Below are positions 29,563-38,929 of a DNA stretch of 64,000 bases, one piece after another (position 1 is the stretch's first letter; every line of letters begins with the position of its first letter). Under the pieces are notes generated by a model, which made no database searches, was not told the origin of the DNA, and worked only from the letters and a program-made list of their open reading frames with translations. Position numbers and translations under genes: made by a program. The DNA comes from Candidatus Ichthyocystis hellenicum (GTDB taxonomy: Bacteria; Pseudomonadota; Gammaproteobacteria; Burkholderiales; 2013Ark19i). The stretch covers positions 792,768-856,767 of the forward strand of contig NZ_LN906597.1 of the NCBI RefSeq assembly GCF_001460935.1. Direction: 5' to 3'.

Positions 29563-31290
29563 CTTAAGCCACGTGCTTACATGCTTGTTGTCTTGGTCGC
29601 TGATCTCTATCTTGCGACTTCCAAACTTAGCTGGAGATGGCAACCAGGTAATCGTTCCAGTCCTTAGTAATCCCTGCCTGACAAAATGTACCGTTGATTT
29701 TTGCCCTACCTTTACACGAGATGTGATTTCGGAAAATGATTGTTTCGTACACTCCAGTTCATCTATTGCAATGATTTTGTCGCCACTACTAATGCCAGCT
29801 GTTATTGCGCTGCTGTTATCAATGACCATGTCTACTATTAGATTTTGGTCTGAAGTAAAGGTTGTTCCCCAGTAAGGTATGGTTTCTTCAGTTTGATCTG
29901 CTTGGTATTTGATTCCCATCCTATTGAAAATAGTCTCCCATTCTGCATAGTTATGGTGGTGAATAAGGTTACTAACTACGGAATAGACGTCAATTCCAGT
30001 GATATTGTGGATAAAGCTATACCAACTGTTTTCTGATATTTTACAACAGTTGTCAGCGTGATGGTGATTCCACAACTCCCTTAGTACATTGTCCAAACTG
30101 TAACGACCGTTCGATTCCAAGATTAAAAAACAGTCGGTATACAGTGCAATTAACTCTCCCTTATCATAATAGCTAACTTGGGAATTAAGCCTGTTTTCTG
30201 TTGGACGATAATACTTTGTCCATGCATCAAAGCTTGATTCAGATGCTGTCTGTTGATTGTATCCCTCATAAGATTCAACTGATTGAATCTTATTTGCTAT
30301 GGATTGAAGATAATGCTTAATAGGCAATAATCCTGATCTAACTAATACTAAATCTCCATAGTATGATGTCAGTCCCTCAAATAACCACAATAGAGAGGTG
30401 TATTGCTCTCTATCTAAGTCATATGTCATAAATTCTTTGGGTTTGAAAAATTTTATCCACCACGTGTGGAAGTGTTCGTGGCTACACAATGATAAAAAGT
30501 CAATGTAGCTACTACTATCTGATCTATCAACAAGAGTGTTTTGTAAGCTTCTATGGGGGCAAATTAAAGATGTACTTCGACGGTGTTCTAGTCCCCCCAT
30601 TAGCTTGTCTGAGGCAATTACTAGAAATTGATACTGGTTAACTATCTTTGGTAACGAACCAAAGATATCTTTTTGGGTCGTAATTATTTTGGATAGATCC
30701 CTAATTAATGGTTCCGGGTTTATCCGTGTAGTGGGGGTAATAGACATGTGATAGATTTTTTCATCTACTTCCCAAGAGAATCTGCTTAGATTTCCCATTA
30801 ACATGGGGTGATCAATAAGTTCATCATAATTATCTGCAATCCACGTGTTTTCTTCTTGGTGAGCAGTCATGGCTGTTGCACATTCCCAGTTATCGTTGTG
30901 TTTTTTCCATCTAACGATATGAGTACAATTTTCTTGCCGCAATACCCGGACAAAAGCAGCTGGTCCAGATATGTGCGCAAATTGTTCTTCTAATATGCAC
31001 GTACGAACCGACCAATCCCAAGCATAAATAGTGTATGAAAATACTATTTTATCTTTTGGACAGCAGCTAACGTACCAACTGTTCTTATTTACAAATCGTA
31101 ATGTTTTCTCTTCACCATTGACTGTTACATGTTTGTTAACAATATGTCTAGAATAGTCTCTTATCATGTATGAACCGGGAGCCCATACAGGAAGACTGAA
31201 AGCAGCAATTTTCTCGACAGCATTGCATGTTACTGAAATGCAGATATAATTTTTCTTAGCTTCTGAAAACGAAACTGTGTATTCAACCAT
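29557..31290 (-). CDS. M61 family metallopeptidase (glycyl aminopeptidase) with PDZ domain
   Basis: The 577-residue protein matches the M61 peptidases common in Proteobacteria. An N-terminal beta domain (VWAPGSYMIRDYSRHI) is followed by the zinc motif HEHFH at 271-275, with the third ligand Glu in WLFEGLTSYYGDL, and a C-terminal PDZ domain (from about 480). No signal peptide is obvious, as in many family members. It starts at the iscX stop (one-base overlap), so it is likely transcribed with the isc operon; a functional link is not established. Confidence 0.88.
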   Translation of the reverse strand: MVEYTVSFSEAKKNYICISVTCNAVEKIAAFSLPVWAPGSYMIRDYSRHIVNKHVTVNGEEKTLRFVNKNSWYVSCCPKDKIVFSYTIYAWDWSVRTCILEEQFAHISGPAAFVRVLRQENCTHIVRWKKHNDNWECATAMTAHQEENTWIADNYDELIDHPMLMGNLSRFSWEVDEKIYHMSITPTTRINPEPLIRDLSKIITTQKDIFGSLPKIVNQYQFLVIASDKLMGGLEHRRSTSLICPHRSLQNTLVDRSDSSSYIDFLSLCSHEHFHTWWIKFFKPKEFMTYDLDREQYTSLLWLFEGLTSYYGDLVLVRSGLLPIKHYLQSIANKIQSVESYEGYNQQTASESSFDAWTKYYRPTENRLNSQVSYYDKGELIALYTDCFLILESNGRYSLDNVLRELWNHHHADNCCKISENSWYSFIHNITGIDVYSVVSNLIHHHNYAEWETIFNRMGIKYQADQTEETIPYWGTTFTSDQNLIVDMVIDNSSAITAGISSGDKIIAIDELECTKQSFSEITSRVKVGQKSTVHFVRQGLLRTGTITWLPSPAKFGSRKIEISDQDNKHVSTWLKL

Positions 31291-31484
31291 TATGAGATCT
31301 CATCTAGCCATGCCATTTGTATAACCTCCAAAATTTTTTCGTTGCAATCTCTACCTTCAGGATCAAAGCCATCTAATTCTAAAACCATTTTCCTAAGCCT
31401 GGTAAAACTTAGGCTTAGTGGATCAATATCAGGGTAATGTTTGTGTAAAGAAATGGCTATGTCTTCAATATCTGTCCAATTCAT
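31290..31484 (-). CDS. iscX: Iron-sulfur assembly protein IscX
   Basis: This 64-residue acidic protein matches IscX (YfhJ), a modulator of IscS that binds iron weakly. It starts MNWTDIEDIAISLHKHYPDIDP and ends with a conserved helical segment containing MAWLDE. It is the last gene of the isc operon, 6 bases after fdx, in the canonical position. Confidence 0.93.
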   Translation of the reverse strand: MNWTDIEDIAISLHKHYPDIDPLSLSFTRLRKMVLELDGFDPEGRDCNEKILEVIQMAWLDEIS

Positions 31485-31490
31485 AATATA

Positions 31491-31832
31491 TTAGTCCTTG
31501 TTCTCCTTAGCATGGTTGATAGTATACCTAGGAATTTCAACAATAATGTTCTTATCGCTTATCATTGCTTGACATGATAAGCGTGAATCCATATCAGTTC
31601 CCCAAGCCCTATCCAATAGGTCATCTTCAATTTCACTCGGTGGATTAAGGCTATTTATTCCCTCCCGAACCCATACATGGCAAGTTGTGCATGCGCAGCA
31701 TTTTTCGCAAGCATGTTCTATTTCTATGTTATTTTTTAACAAAGCGTCACATATCGATATGCCAGGATCAATTTCAAAACACTCGCCTTCCGGGCAAAGA
31801 TCCTCATGAGGTAATATAATTACTCGCGGCAT
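31491..31832 (-). CDS. fdx: Isc-type [2Fe-2S] ferredoxin
   Basis: This ferredoxin donates electrons to IscU/IscS during cluster assembly. The 113-residue protein has the cluster ligands Cys42, Cys48 and Cys51 in HACEKCCACTTCHVW and Cys87 in RLSCQA. An additional Cys at 45/46 is a variation on the usual CEKSCACTTC. The operon position between hscA and iscX is standard. Confidence 0.95.
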   Translation of the reverse strand: MPRVIILPHEDLCPEGECFEIDPGISICDALLKNNIEIEHACEKCCACTTCHVWVREGINSLNPPSEIEDDLLDRAWGTDMDSRLSCQAMISDKNIIVEIPRYTINHAKENKD

Positions 31833-31863
31833 TGTCTATCCTTGTTCGTATCCATGTTTGTGC

Positions 31864-33663
31864 TTATGTTTCCTTGGCTATAATGTTCAGTTGTTCAACT
31901 TCTTTGGATAATGTGTTTATGTCTATTTCTTCTAAGTCATTTGTATCCAGATAGTTCTTTAATAAATTGCTTTGTGCAGTAATGCGATCAACCAGATCTT
32001 TATTTTTTTCAGTTTTGCTTATGTTTTGCAGGAATCTATCAACGGATTGAATCAAGATTTGTGCTTCCATTTTTTTTTCAATCTTGTGTTTGATAATAAT
32101 ATCTTTTTCAATTATCTCAGATGAGATCTTATCTTCACCTGCAGATTCCAGCTCATTAGTCCAGACAGTTTCAAGATGTTCTACATGATCAGAATCTATT
32201 GACTCAGCAGTAACTGACAATAATCCATCAACATCGATTTGAAAGATTACCCTTATACGTATAGATCCAGCAATTTTAGGAGGTAACCCATTCAAATTAA
32301 ATGAACCTATCGTGTGACAGTCTTCTGCACGATTACGTTCACCTTGCAGAACCTTTAAGGTAAATCCCGTCTGGCCATCCTTAAAGGTAGTAAAAATTTC
32401 TTCTTTAGTTGTTGGTAAGGGAGTATGTTTGGGTACAATTACCTCCATAAGTCCACCCATGACTTCAATCCCGAGAGAAAGAGGTGTGATGTCTAAAAGA
32501 AGAGATTTTTTAGTTTCAGAAGATGCTAGTTGATGAGCCTGTGAAGCAGCTCCTATGGCAACTACGCAGTTAGGATTAACGTCATTCAAAGGATTTTTCC
32601 CAAATAAGTTCTTGAGCTCTTTGTAAACAGCCGGCATCATAGTTGCGCCGCCAACTAGTACGATCCCATCTAGATCATCGTATGGTACTCCACTTTGGCG
32701 TACCACCGTATTTGATATTGAAATTGTTTTTTGAAGAAGATGGTTAGTAGCTTCCTCGAACTGTTGTCTGCTTATTTTGCCAATTATATTATCTCCAGAT
32801 GGTGTTAGTAGGGTATATTCTGATTGTGTTTCTGAGGATAACTTTTCCTTTATGGATCGAACCGCTAGACGATAATGAATCCATTCTTTTTGATCTATTT
32901 GCTTATGATTACGACACAGAATGTCGAATAAGGTGCGATCAAAATTGTCGCCACCCAAGGTGGGGTTTCCTCCTGTGGCTATGACCTCGAATATATTGTC
33001 AGAAAGATGGAGGAGTGATACGTCAAATGTTCCTCCGCCTAGATCATAGATCATAAAGTAGCCATTTTTCTTTTTTTCTAAACCATATGCTATGGCTGCT
33101 GCAGTTGGTTCATTAATTAGCCTTAGTACTGGCAATCCAGCGTGATGAGCTGCCAAACGAGTTGCTTGCCTTTGAGTGTTATTAAAGTGAGCTGGTACCG
33201 TTATTACAGCTCCCCGTACAGGTTTGTTTAGATGAAACTCGGCTTTTTTCTTTAGTGTTAGAAGAATGTCAGCTGCTATGTCAATGGCCGATTTCTTGCC
33301 CGCAGAGGTATTGAACGAAGCGTAAGCTCCAAATTGCTCTTCATTGTAAATAGATTTAATTTCTTGCTTTTGGTCACTACTTAACGGTCCAGTATAGCGT
33401 TTGGTTGAGAGAAAAACTCTTTTTTCCGGGTCAGAGATAAATTTTAATGCTTCATGGCCTACAAATGTTTCTTGATCTGTATAACAAACGGCAGAAGGGA
33501 GAAGAAGGTTTTTTGCATCGCTGGCGATTACATAAACTCCCCCTGAAGTGCTATAGGTAGCAACTAAAGAATTAGTGGTTCCAAGGTCTATTCCTACGAC
33601 AGCATACCCGTCAGGGTATGCTAACGAGTCTTCAGGTTCGCTGATTGATATGAGTGATGTCAT
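31864..33663 (-). CDS. hscA: Hsp70-type chaperone HscA
   Basis: HscA drives cluster transfer from IscU using ATP, with HscB as co-chaperone. The 599-residue protein has the nucleotide-binding GIDLGTTNS near residue 24, the GGGTFDVS phosphate loop and the VLVGGATMMP motif, then a substrate-binding beta domain and a helical lid. It is about 20 residues shorter than E. coli HscA, mostly at the C-terminus. Confidence 0.95.
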   Translation of the reverse strand: MTSLISISEPEDSLAYPDGYAVVGIDLGTTNSLVATYSTSGGVYVIASDAKNLLLPSAVCYTDQETFVGHEALKFISDPEKRVFLSTKRYTGPLSSDQKQEIKSIYNEEQFGAYASFNTSAGKKSAIDIAADILLTLKKKAEFHLNKPVRGAVITVPAHFNNTQRQATRLAAHHAGLPVLRLINEPTAAAIAYGLEKKKNGYFMIYDLGGGTFDVSLLHLSDNIFEVIATGGNPTLGGDNFDRTLFDILCRNHKQIDQKEWIHYRLAVRSIKEKLSSETQSEYTLLTPSGDNIIGKISRQQFEEATNHLLQKTISISNTVVRQSGVPYDDLDGIVLVGGATMMPAVYKELKNLFGKNPLNDVNPNCVVAIGAASQAHQLASSETKKSLLLDITPLSLGIEVMGGLMEVIVPKHTPLPTTKEEIFTTFKDGQTGFTLKVLQGERNRAEDCHTIGSFNLNGLPPKIAGSIRIRVIFQIDVDGLLSVTAESIDSDHVEHLETVWTNELESAGEDKISSEIIEKDIIIKHKIEKKMEAQILIQSVDRFLQNISKTEKNKDLVDRITAQSNLLKNYLDTNDLEEIDINTLSKEVEQLNIIAKET

Positions 33664-33710
33664 TTTCTAAGGTCTTTGGGGTAGCATATTGAGATTCTAA
33701 CTTATTGGGT

Positions 33711-34199
33711 TTACTGATCAAGTAATTCCGATAACCTTTTTTGAGTCTTGAATAAGAACGACCATTTCATGAAGTTATGGCGTGCGTTTTGCCAATTTTT
33801 TGATTTTATGTCTTCGAACAGTGATCTACGAAGATCAAGCTCTTCTTGGTCAATTTCCCTAGATACTTCTTGTTGCTGAGCAACATCACCATGAAATATT
33901 TTTTCTTGCTGTTCTATGTGTTTTTCCAAGAAATCAACAGGCACTTGGAGCTCATCTGCTGCAGATGGTAAGGCATCATTTATTGATAATATGTAGTGTA
34001 CTCTCAAAAAAGGGTCACTAATAACACGATAAGCTTCATTTATATGCGAAGAATACTCTCCCCTTTTATCATCAGAACAAGCACTGTCAGGATGGTGTTC
34101 TAGCTGTAGATTATGCCATGCTTTACGTAGATCCTTTATATCAATTTCCGGAGATTCCGGTACCCCAAAAAGCTCAAAGTAATTTTCATCGTTAGACAT
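33711..34199 (-). CDS. hscB: J-domain co-chaperone HscB
   Basis: HscB recruits IscU to HscA and stimulates its ATPase. With the ATG at 34199 the protein is 162 residues: an N-terminal J domain with the HPD motif at 36-38 and a C-terminal three-helix IscU-binding domain. This start is chosen because it gives the NYFELFGVP beginning and has GGTGAG upstream; the longer frame reads through the end of iscA. It overlaps iscA by 8 bases. Confidence 0.9.
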   Translation of the reverse strand: MSNDENYFELFGVPESPEIDIKDLRKAWHNLQLEHHPDSACSDDKRGEYSSHINEAYRVISDPFLRVHYILSINDALPSAADELQVPVDFLEKHIEQQEKIFHGDVAQQQEVSREIDQEELDLRRSLFEDIKSKNWQNARHNFMKWSFLFKTQKRLSELLDQ

Positions 34200-34527
34200 T
34201 GAAGGACTCACCACACCCACAGTAGGATTTGGCATTGGGATTATTAAATTTAAAGCCTTCGTTCAAACCCTCACGAACAAAGTCAATTTCACTCCCATTC
34301 AGGTAGTAAATGCTCTTTGCCTGAACAAATATAGCGACATTTCCTATCATCACCTCAGTATCGTCATCACGTTTTTGATCTACATACTCGATCTTGTAAG
34401 CATACCCGGAGCAACCCGTTTCCTTAACCCCAAAACGAACACCTATGCCACGACCACGCTTCTCCATGGAGGCCCGAATGTGATTCAAAGCACGATCGGT
34501 TAACGATATATCAACCAAATTAGACAT
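34192..34527 (-). CDS. iscA: Iron-sulfur cluster carrier IscA
   Basis: IscA is an A-type carrier that passes clusters to target proteins. The 111-residue protein keeps the three ligand cysteines: Cys39 in TGCSGYAY and Cys103/Cys105 in CGCGESF. It lies two bases after iscU and overlaps hscB. Confidence 0.95.
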   Translation of the reverse strand: MSNLVDISLTDRALNHIRASMEKRGRGIGVRFGVKETGCSGYAYKIEYVDQKRDDDTEVMIGNVAIFVQAKSIYYLNGSEIDFVREGLNEGFKFNNPNAKSYCGCGESFNV

Positions 34528-34529
34528 AA

Positions 34530-34940
34530 CTAGTCATTTACCACTTTGCTTGACTGCTTGGAGCTATTTTTTTCCTCATAGTTAGCAACAGCCGCACGAA
34601 TGGCGGCCTCCGCCAGAATGGAACAGTGAATCTTGACTGGCGGCAGGGATAGCTCTTCAGCAATTGACAAATTCTTTATTTTTAATGCTTCGCTTACTGT
34701 CTTACCTTTTATCATTTCTGTTACTAATGAAGACGATGCTATGGCAGAACCACAACCAAAGGTTAGGAATTTAGCATCTTCAATGACGTCTCCTGTGCCA
34801 ACCTTGATTTGCAGCTTCATAACATCACCACAGGATGGAGCACCTACTATTCCGGTCCCCACATCTTTAGTATTTTTGTCAAACGATCCAACATTACGCG
34901 GATTTTCATAGTGATCAACGACTTTACTGGAGTACGGCAT
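34530..34940 (-). CDS. iscU: Iron-sulfur scaffold IscU
   Basis: IscU is the scaffold on which [2Fe-2S] clusters are built. The 136-residue protein has Cys37, Asp39, Cys63, His105 and Cys106, the full set of active residues at E. coli-like positions, and the LPPVKIHC segment bound by HscA. The 93-base gap to iscS contains a small AGTGTT/AACACT hairpin. Confidence 0.96.
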   Translation of the reverse strand: MPYSSKVVDHYENPRNVGSFDKNTKDVGTGIVGAPSCGDVMKLQIKVGTGDVIEDAKFLTFGCGSAIASSSLVTEMIKGKTVSEALKIKNLSIAEELSLPPVKIHCSILAEAAIRAAVANYEEKNSSKQSSKVVND

Positions 34941-35033
34941 TTATATATACCTCCATATACTCAAAAACACCTCGTAACACATTCTCCAAGCGTCAACGAA
35001 GGGTGACAAATAACCAGTGTTCCTAAAATAACA

Positions 35034-36245
35034 CTAATGAGACGAATCCCAGTCAATAGAGTTAATATCAATACCATTTTTGTACATTTCCCACAACGGG
35101 GAGATTGACCTTAGGCGCTCAACAGTTTTTTCTATAGCCGATATAGTATAGTCAACTTCTTCTTCCGTTGTGAAACGACCCGTGGTTATACGTATCGATG
35201 AATGTGCTAAATCATCTCCTACTCCTAAAGCCCGCAAAACATAAGAAGGCTCCAAAGAAGATGAGGTACAGGCGGATCCAGATGATACCGCAATGTTTTT
35301 TATCCCCATCATGAGCGACTCCCCCTCTACGTAGCCGAAGCTTGCGTTTACGTTGTGGGGGATCCTTTTATCGAGGTCACCATTAATAAATACTCCCTCC
35401 ATGTTCAAGAAGGCAGTAATCATCTTTTTTTGAAATTTTTGGAGACGCTCTCTTTCATTGGGTGATTCCTGAACTGCTATGCTTGCAGCTTCTCCTATTC
35501 CAACTATTTGTGAGACCGGCAAAGTTCCAGATCTCAAACCACGTTCATGGCCACCGCCGTGCATTTGAGGTACTAGACGTACCCTGGGTTCGCGTCGAAC
35601 ATAGAGAACACCAATTCCCTTGGGGCCATAAATTTTGTGTCCAGAAAATGACATGAGGTCAACTTGTAGCTCAGCAAGATTGATCGGAACCCTACCTAAT
35701 GCTTGCACGGCATCGACATGAAAAATTATGTTGCGCTCTCTACAAATTTTTCCTATTTCAGCAATATCCTGGATAACCCCTATCTCATTGTTTACCATCA
35801 TGATTGAAACAAGAGAGGTATCTGGCCTAATAGAGCTTTTGAATAGCTCAAGATCAATGACTCCATTTTTCTCTGGTTTTATATACGTTGCCTTAAATCC
35901 ACCTTTTTCTAGGGCCCGTACGCTATCTAGAACCGCTTTATGTTCAGTTTGGCAAGTTAGAATATGATCTCCACGGCGTTTATAAAATTCTGCCGCCCCT
36001 TTTATTGCTAAGTTATTGGACTCGGTAGCCCCGGATGTCCATATGATTTCACGATGGTCTGCACCGATAGACTTAGCAAATTGCTCACGAGCTTCTTCCA
36101 CAGCAGACTCAGCTACCCACCCATACGAGTGAGATTTACTAGCAGCGTTTCCAAACTTCTCAGTTAGGAATGGCAACATCTTCTCTACAACCCTAGGGTC
36201 AATAGGGGTAGTAGCAGAGTAATCCATGTAAATTGGTAACTTCAT
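35034..36245 (-). CDS. iscS: Cysteine desulfurase IscS
   Basis: IscS takes sulfur from cysteine for iron-sulfur clusters, thiolated tRNA and other cofactors. In the 403-residue PLP enzyme the PLP Lys lies in [12 protein letters not shown] near residue 206 and the mobile-loop Cys in [21 protein letters not shown] near 328. The N-terminus [19 protein letters not shown] is standard. A 244-base spacer with a strong hairpin separates it from iscR. Confidence 0.96.
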   Translation of the reverse strand: MKLPIYMDYSATTPIDPRVVEKMLPFLTEKFGNAASKSHSYGWVAESAVEEAREQFAKSIGADHREIIWTSGATESNNLAIKGAAEFYKRRGDHILTCQTEHKAVLDSVRALEKGGFKATYIKPEKNGVIDLELFKSSIRPDTSLVSIMMVNNEIGVIQDIAEIGKICRERNIIFHVDAVQALGRVPINLAELQVDLMSFSGHKIYGPKGIGVLYVRREPRVRLVPQMHGGGHERGLRSGTLPVSQIVGIGEAASIAVQESPNERERLQKFQKKMITAFLNMEGVFINGDLDKRIPHNVNASFGYVEGESLMMGIKNIAVSSGSACTSSSLEPSYVLRALGVGDDLAHSSIRITTGRFTTEEEVDYTISAIEKTVERLRSISPLWEMYKNGIDINSIDWDSSH

Positions 36246-36452
36246 TGCGGCCCAACTTCCACTATGCGTAATAAGACGGAGCCTATGTTACCCCAAAAAG
36301 GTCAAATTCCCAATACTAAATAGTTCTACTAATTAACAAACCAACGTTACCTGTACAGAGGATACTTCGTTTTAGAGGGTTAGGGCACGGGATGCTTAAC
36401 GTATGTACCTCTGAAACTTGATACCGTTTCTCTGTGCGAAGTGTACCGCTAC

Positions 36453-36481
36453 CCTGTAGCAAATAATTTCTTTGCTACAGG
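36453..36481 (-). promoter_or_regulatory. Strong hairpin in the iscR-iscS spacer
   Basis: CCTGTAGCAAA (36453-36463) and TTTGCTACAGG (36471-36481) form a perfect 11-bp stem with a 7-base loop, 8 bases after the iscR stop on the minus strand. No T-tract follows in the direction of transcription, so it is more likely an mRNA processing or 3'-stability element than a terminator. In E. coli this junction is also where iscR mRNA is separated from iscSUA mRNA. Confidence 0.6.
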
Positions 36482-36489
36482 ATAGAGTG

Positions 36490-36981
36490 TTAGGTTGTTA
36501 CATACTGCTTGATGCCATTTCGATATATCAAAACATTAACGTGTCTACACGGATCATCAGTTGCACTTTCGCTAACTCCTTTTTGTTTTTCAACCAGATC
36601 TCGTAATGTTACAGATCTAAGATAATCCAAAATGATATTGTTGAGATTATTCCATAGATCTTGTGTTAGACACTTTTTCTTTTCGGTTAAATTTTCAAAA
36701 GATTCTGCCATTGTTGAACCTATAGGTTCATCTACTGCAGTTACTATGTCAGCAACAGTAATCTTATCCATTTGCCGTGCGATTCTGTACCCACCTCCAG
36801 GTCCTCGTATGCTCTCAACTAATCCATGTTTGCGCAGCTTTCCGAATAGTTGCTCGAGGTAGGATAAAGATATTCTTTGTCGCTCGCTGATGCCTGCTAG
36901 TGTGACTGGACGATCTAATTCTCTCAACGCCAAATCAATCATTGCGGTAACTGCAAAGCGTCCTTTAGTTGTTAATCTCAT
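36490..36981 (-). CDS. iscR: IscR-family regulator lacking iron-sulfur ligands
   Basis: IscR is an Rrf2-family winged-helix regulator that normally senses iron-sulfur status through a [2Fe-2S] cluster. The 163-residue protein starts MRLTTKGRFAVTAM at the ATG at 36981. Its DNA-binding part is well conserved (ISERQRISLSYLEQLF, including Glu43). Numbering matches E. coli exactly. Of the ligands Cys92, Cys98, Cys104 and His107, only Cys104 remains; the others are Ala92, Leu98 and Gln107. It is therefore expected to be permanently cluster-free and to act like apo-IscR. It heads the isc operon. Confidence 0.93.
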   Translation of the reverse strand: MRLTTKGRFAVTAMIDLALRELDRPVTLAGISERQRISLSYLEQLFGKLRKHGLVESIRGPGGGYRIARQMDKITVADIVTAVDEPIGSTMAESFENLTEKKKCLTQDLWNNLNNIILDYLRSVTLRDLVEKQKGVSESATDDPCRHVNVLIYRNGIKQYVTT

Positions 36982-37035
36982 GTGTCTTAGTCCTTCAATA
37001 AAGCGCCAAGACACGCAGCGGAGGGGAGTAGTTAC

Positions 37036-37064
37036 ACTTTATTCGTTAGTAATAATTTAGTCAA
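37036..37064 (-). promoter_or_regulatory. Putative promoter of iscR/isc operon
   Basis: Read on the minus strand: TTGACT (37059-37064), a 17-base spacer and TAAAGT (37036-37041), about 55 bases before the iscR ATG. Only half of a type 1 IscR site (GACTAAA) can be seen, so I do not claim an operator. Confidence 0.45.
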
Positions 37065-37722
37065 ATAATACTTATACTAAAAGGAGGTTTTTTAAAAAAA
37101 TATTATTTTATTTTTTAATATGTCATTGATATAAAATGTATTTTTTTTATTAAAAAAAATAATTAACAATGAAAAAAGAATGGTTTTTTATGATTTATTT
37201 AACATCCCAAAAAAGGGATTATTGCTTTTAGTATTCAAATACTTACTAAAAAACACAAAAACAACAATTAACCACTTTATACATGAGGTTTTATTAATAC
37301 CATACCAGATGATATGGAATATATTTTTATCGATATTAATCAAGGACTAATGATTTTTTATAGCGTAATTTATATCAATAATAATTACGAAGGGAAAAGG
37401 GTTTTTTAAGTAAAATTTAACCTAAAATAGCTAAAAACACTTTTTTATTACTAAATAAGTTTTTTGAACTAAATCCATTCAAGCAAAATTGGTATTACTA
37501 TTTTTTCCTGCTTTATTAATTTTAAGATTGATGTATTTTTTTATATTTGTCATTAAAGTAATTACAAAATTAATGTTATTTCATTTCTTACTCTTAGGAT
37601 AATCAATGTTGGTAAAGTGGATATTGTGCTTTTATTAATATTTTTGTACTAGGAAAAAAGGCTTCTAATTCTTTATCTGAAATAAAAAATTAGAAACCTT
37701 ACTATTTGTAATGGAAATACAA
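37065..37722. other. AT-rich gene-free spacer
   Basis: About 660 bases between the iscR promoter and the end of dnaQ. Base composition is strongly A/T, with long runs of A or T and no ORF, tRNA or obvious repeat. It may be decayed DNA or a long regulatory spacer; nothing more can be read from it. Confidence 0.7.
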
Positions 37723-38424
37723 TTAATTTTTATCTGCTAAATCCATCCAGATACAAATGTTATTTTCTTTTTTCATGTTTTTTAGATAGTCTTGATGTTT
37801 AAGCTGATCTTCAGGTGATGTTCTTATTAATATTGATTGTCTATTTTTTGAAATTTCACCTTTACTGTTATTGGTAATAGGTGAATGAAGGTCAAAATTT
37901 TCCTGACCGCGTGTCATGATTAAATAAACTTGGGCTAATAATTCTGCGTCAATTAGTGCTCCGTGTTTCTTACTGCGTATGCTGTTATCAATTTGGTAGC
38001 GCTCGGCTAGTGCATCAAGTGAGTTGCGTTTTCCTGGGTATAGACTGCGTGAAATTGTTAGCGTGTCAATTATGCGCCTGCAGTGGTAAGTTAGCGTTTC
38101 TTTATGTTGGCGAATTAATATATCGTTTAAGAATCCTACGTCGAAGGGAGCATTGTGAATTACTAAATCTGACTCCATGATGAAATTAATGAAATCATCA
38201 ATTATGTCTTCTTCCAGAGGTTTATCTTTTAAAAATTCTAAGGTTATTCCGTGGACGGCTTGTGCTCCTGGGTCTATTTCACGCTTGGGGTTCAAGTAAG
38301 AGTGAAAATGTTTTCCAGTTAATTGACGGTTAATAATTTCTACGCCGGCAATTTCAATAATTCTGTGCTGGCGGTGATCTATGCCAGTTGTTTCTGTGTC
38401 CAGTACAATAATACGTTGAGACAT
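37723..38424 (-). CDS. dnaQ: DNA polymerase III epsilon subunit
   Basis: The proofreading 3'-5' exonuclease of the replicative polymerase. The 233-residue protein has Exo I LDTETTG (Asp9, Glu11), Exo II HNAPFDVGFL and Exo III with HGALIDAELLAQVYL. The rnhA-dnaQ adjacency, six bases apart, is the conserved proteobacterial pair. Confidence 0.94.
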   Translation of the reverse strand: MSQRIIVLDTETTGIDHRQHRIIEIAGVEIINRQLTGKHFHSYLNPKREIDPGAQAVHGITLEFLKDKPLEEDIIDDFINFIMESDLVIHNAPFDVGFLNDILIRQHKETLTYHCRRIIDTLTISRSLYPGKRNSLDALAERYQIDNSIRSKKHGALIDAELLAQVYLIMTRGQENFDLHSPITNNSKGEISKNRQSILIRTSPEDQLKHQDYLKNMKKENNICIWMDLADKN

Positions 38425-38429
38425 AGTTT

Positions 38430-38891
38430 CTATTCCTGTTTTGTTATCCGATCTGATGCTGCTGTTCTTGCTAAATAATCAGCACGTTCATTCAGCTTGT
38501 TGCCATTGTGAGCCTTTACCCAATTCCATTCAATTGTCAATTTTTGGTTGAGAATATCGAGTTTCTCCCATAAATTTTTGTTTTTGACATCTTTACGGTT
38601 AGACGTGCGCCAGCCATTTTTTTTCCATTGAGTAATCCATTTCGTAATACCAAGTTGCATATACTGAGAATCACTGAATAGCAAAATTTTTTGCGGATAG
38701 TAATCTATCGCCTTTTCTAAACCTTCAATGGCAGCAGAGAGCTCCATTTGGTTATTGGTTGTTTGTTCTACAAATCCAAAATACTCAGTTGTTTTTTGTT
38801 TATTTACTACTACTATAGCTGCCCAACCGCCAACGCCTGGATTTCCCAAGCATGATCCATCCGTGTAGATTTCAATACATTCAATATGCAT
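38430..38891 (-). CDS. rnhA: Ribonuclease HI
   Basis: RNase HI degrades RNA in RNA-DNA hybrids. The 153-residue protein has the four acidic metal ligands in IYTDGSCLGNPG, QMELSAAIEGLEKA, LFSDSQYM and NERADYLAR, and the WVKAHNGN handle region. Length is that of E. coli RnhA. Confidence 0.95.
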   Translation of the reverse strand: MHIECIEIYTDGSCLGNPGVGGWAAIVVVNKQKTTEYFGFVEQTTNNQMELSAAIEGLEKAIDYYPQKILLFSDSQYMQLGITKWITQWKKNGWRTSNRKDVKNKNLWEKLDILNQKLTIEWNWVKAHNGNKLNERADYLARTAASDRITKQE

Positions 38892-38929
38892 ATAGTTTTT
38901 TCTTTCCAGGTATGATTAGTAGAGGATAA

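Noticed and set aside
29498-29875. 125-residue plus-strand ORF after gap
   Set aside because: It is the antisense shadow of the M61 peptidase gene, whose motifs are convincing.
36453-36481. Rho-independent terminator after iscR
   Set aside because: The stem is strong but no T-tract follows it on the minus strand.
37036-37070. Type 1 IscR operator over the iscR promoter
   Set aside because: Only one half-site (GACTAAA) resembles the consensus; the mirrored half is absent.
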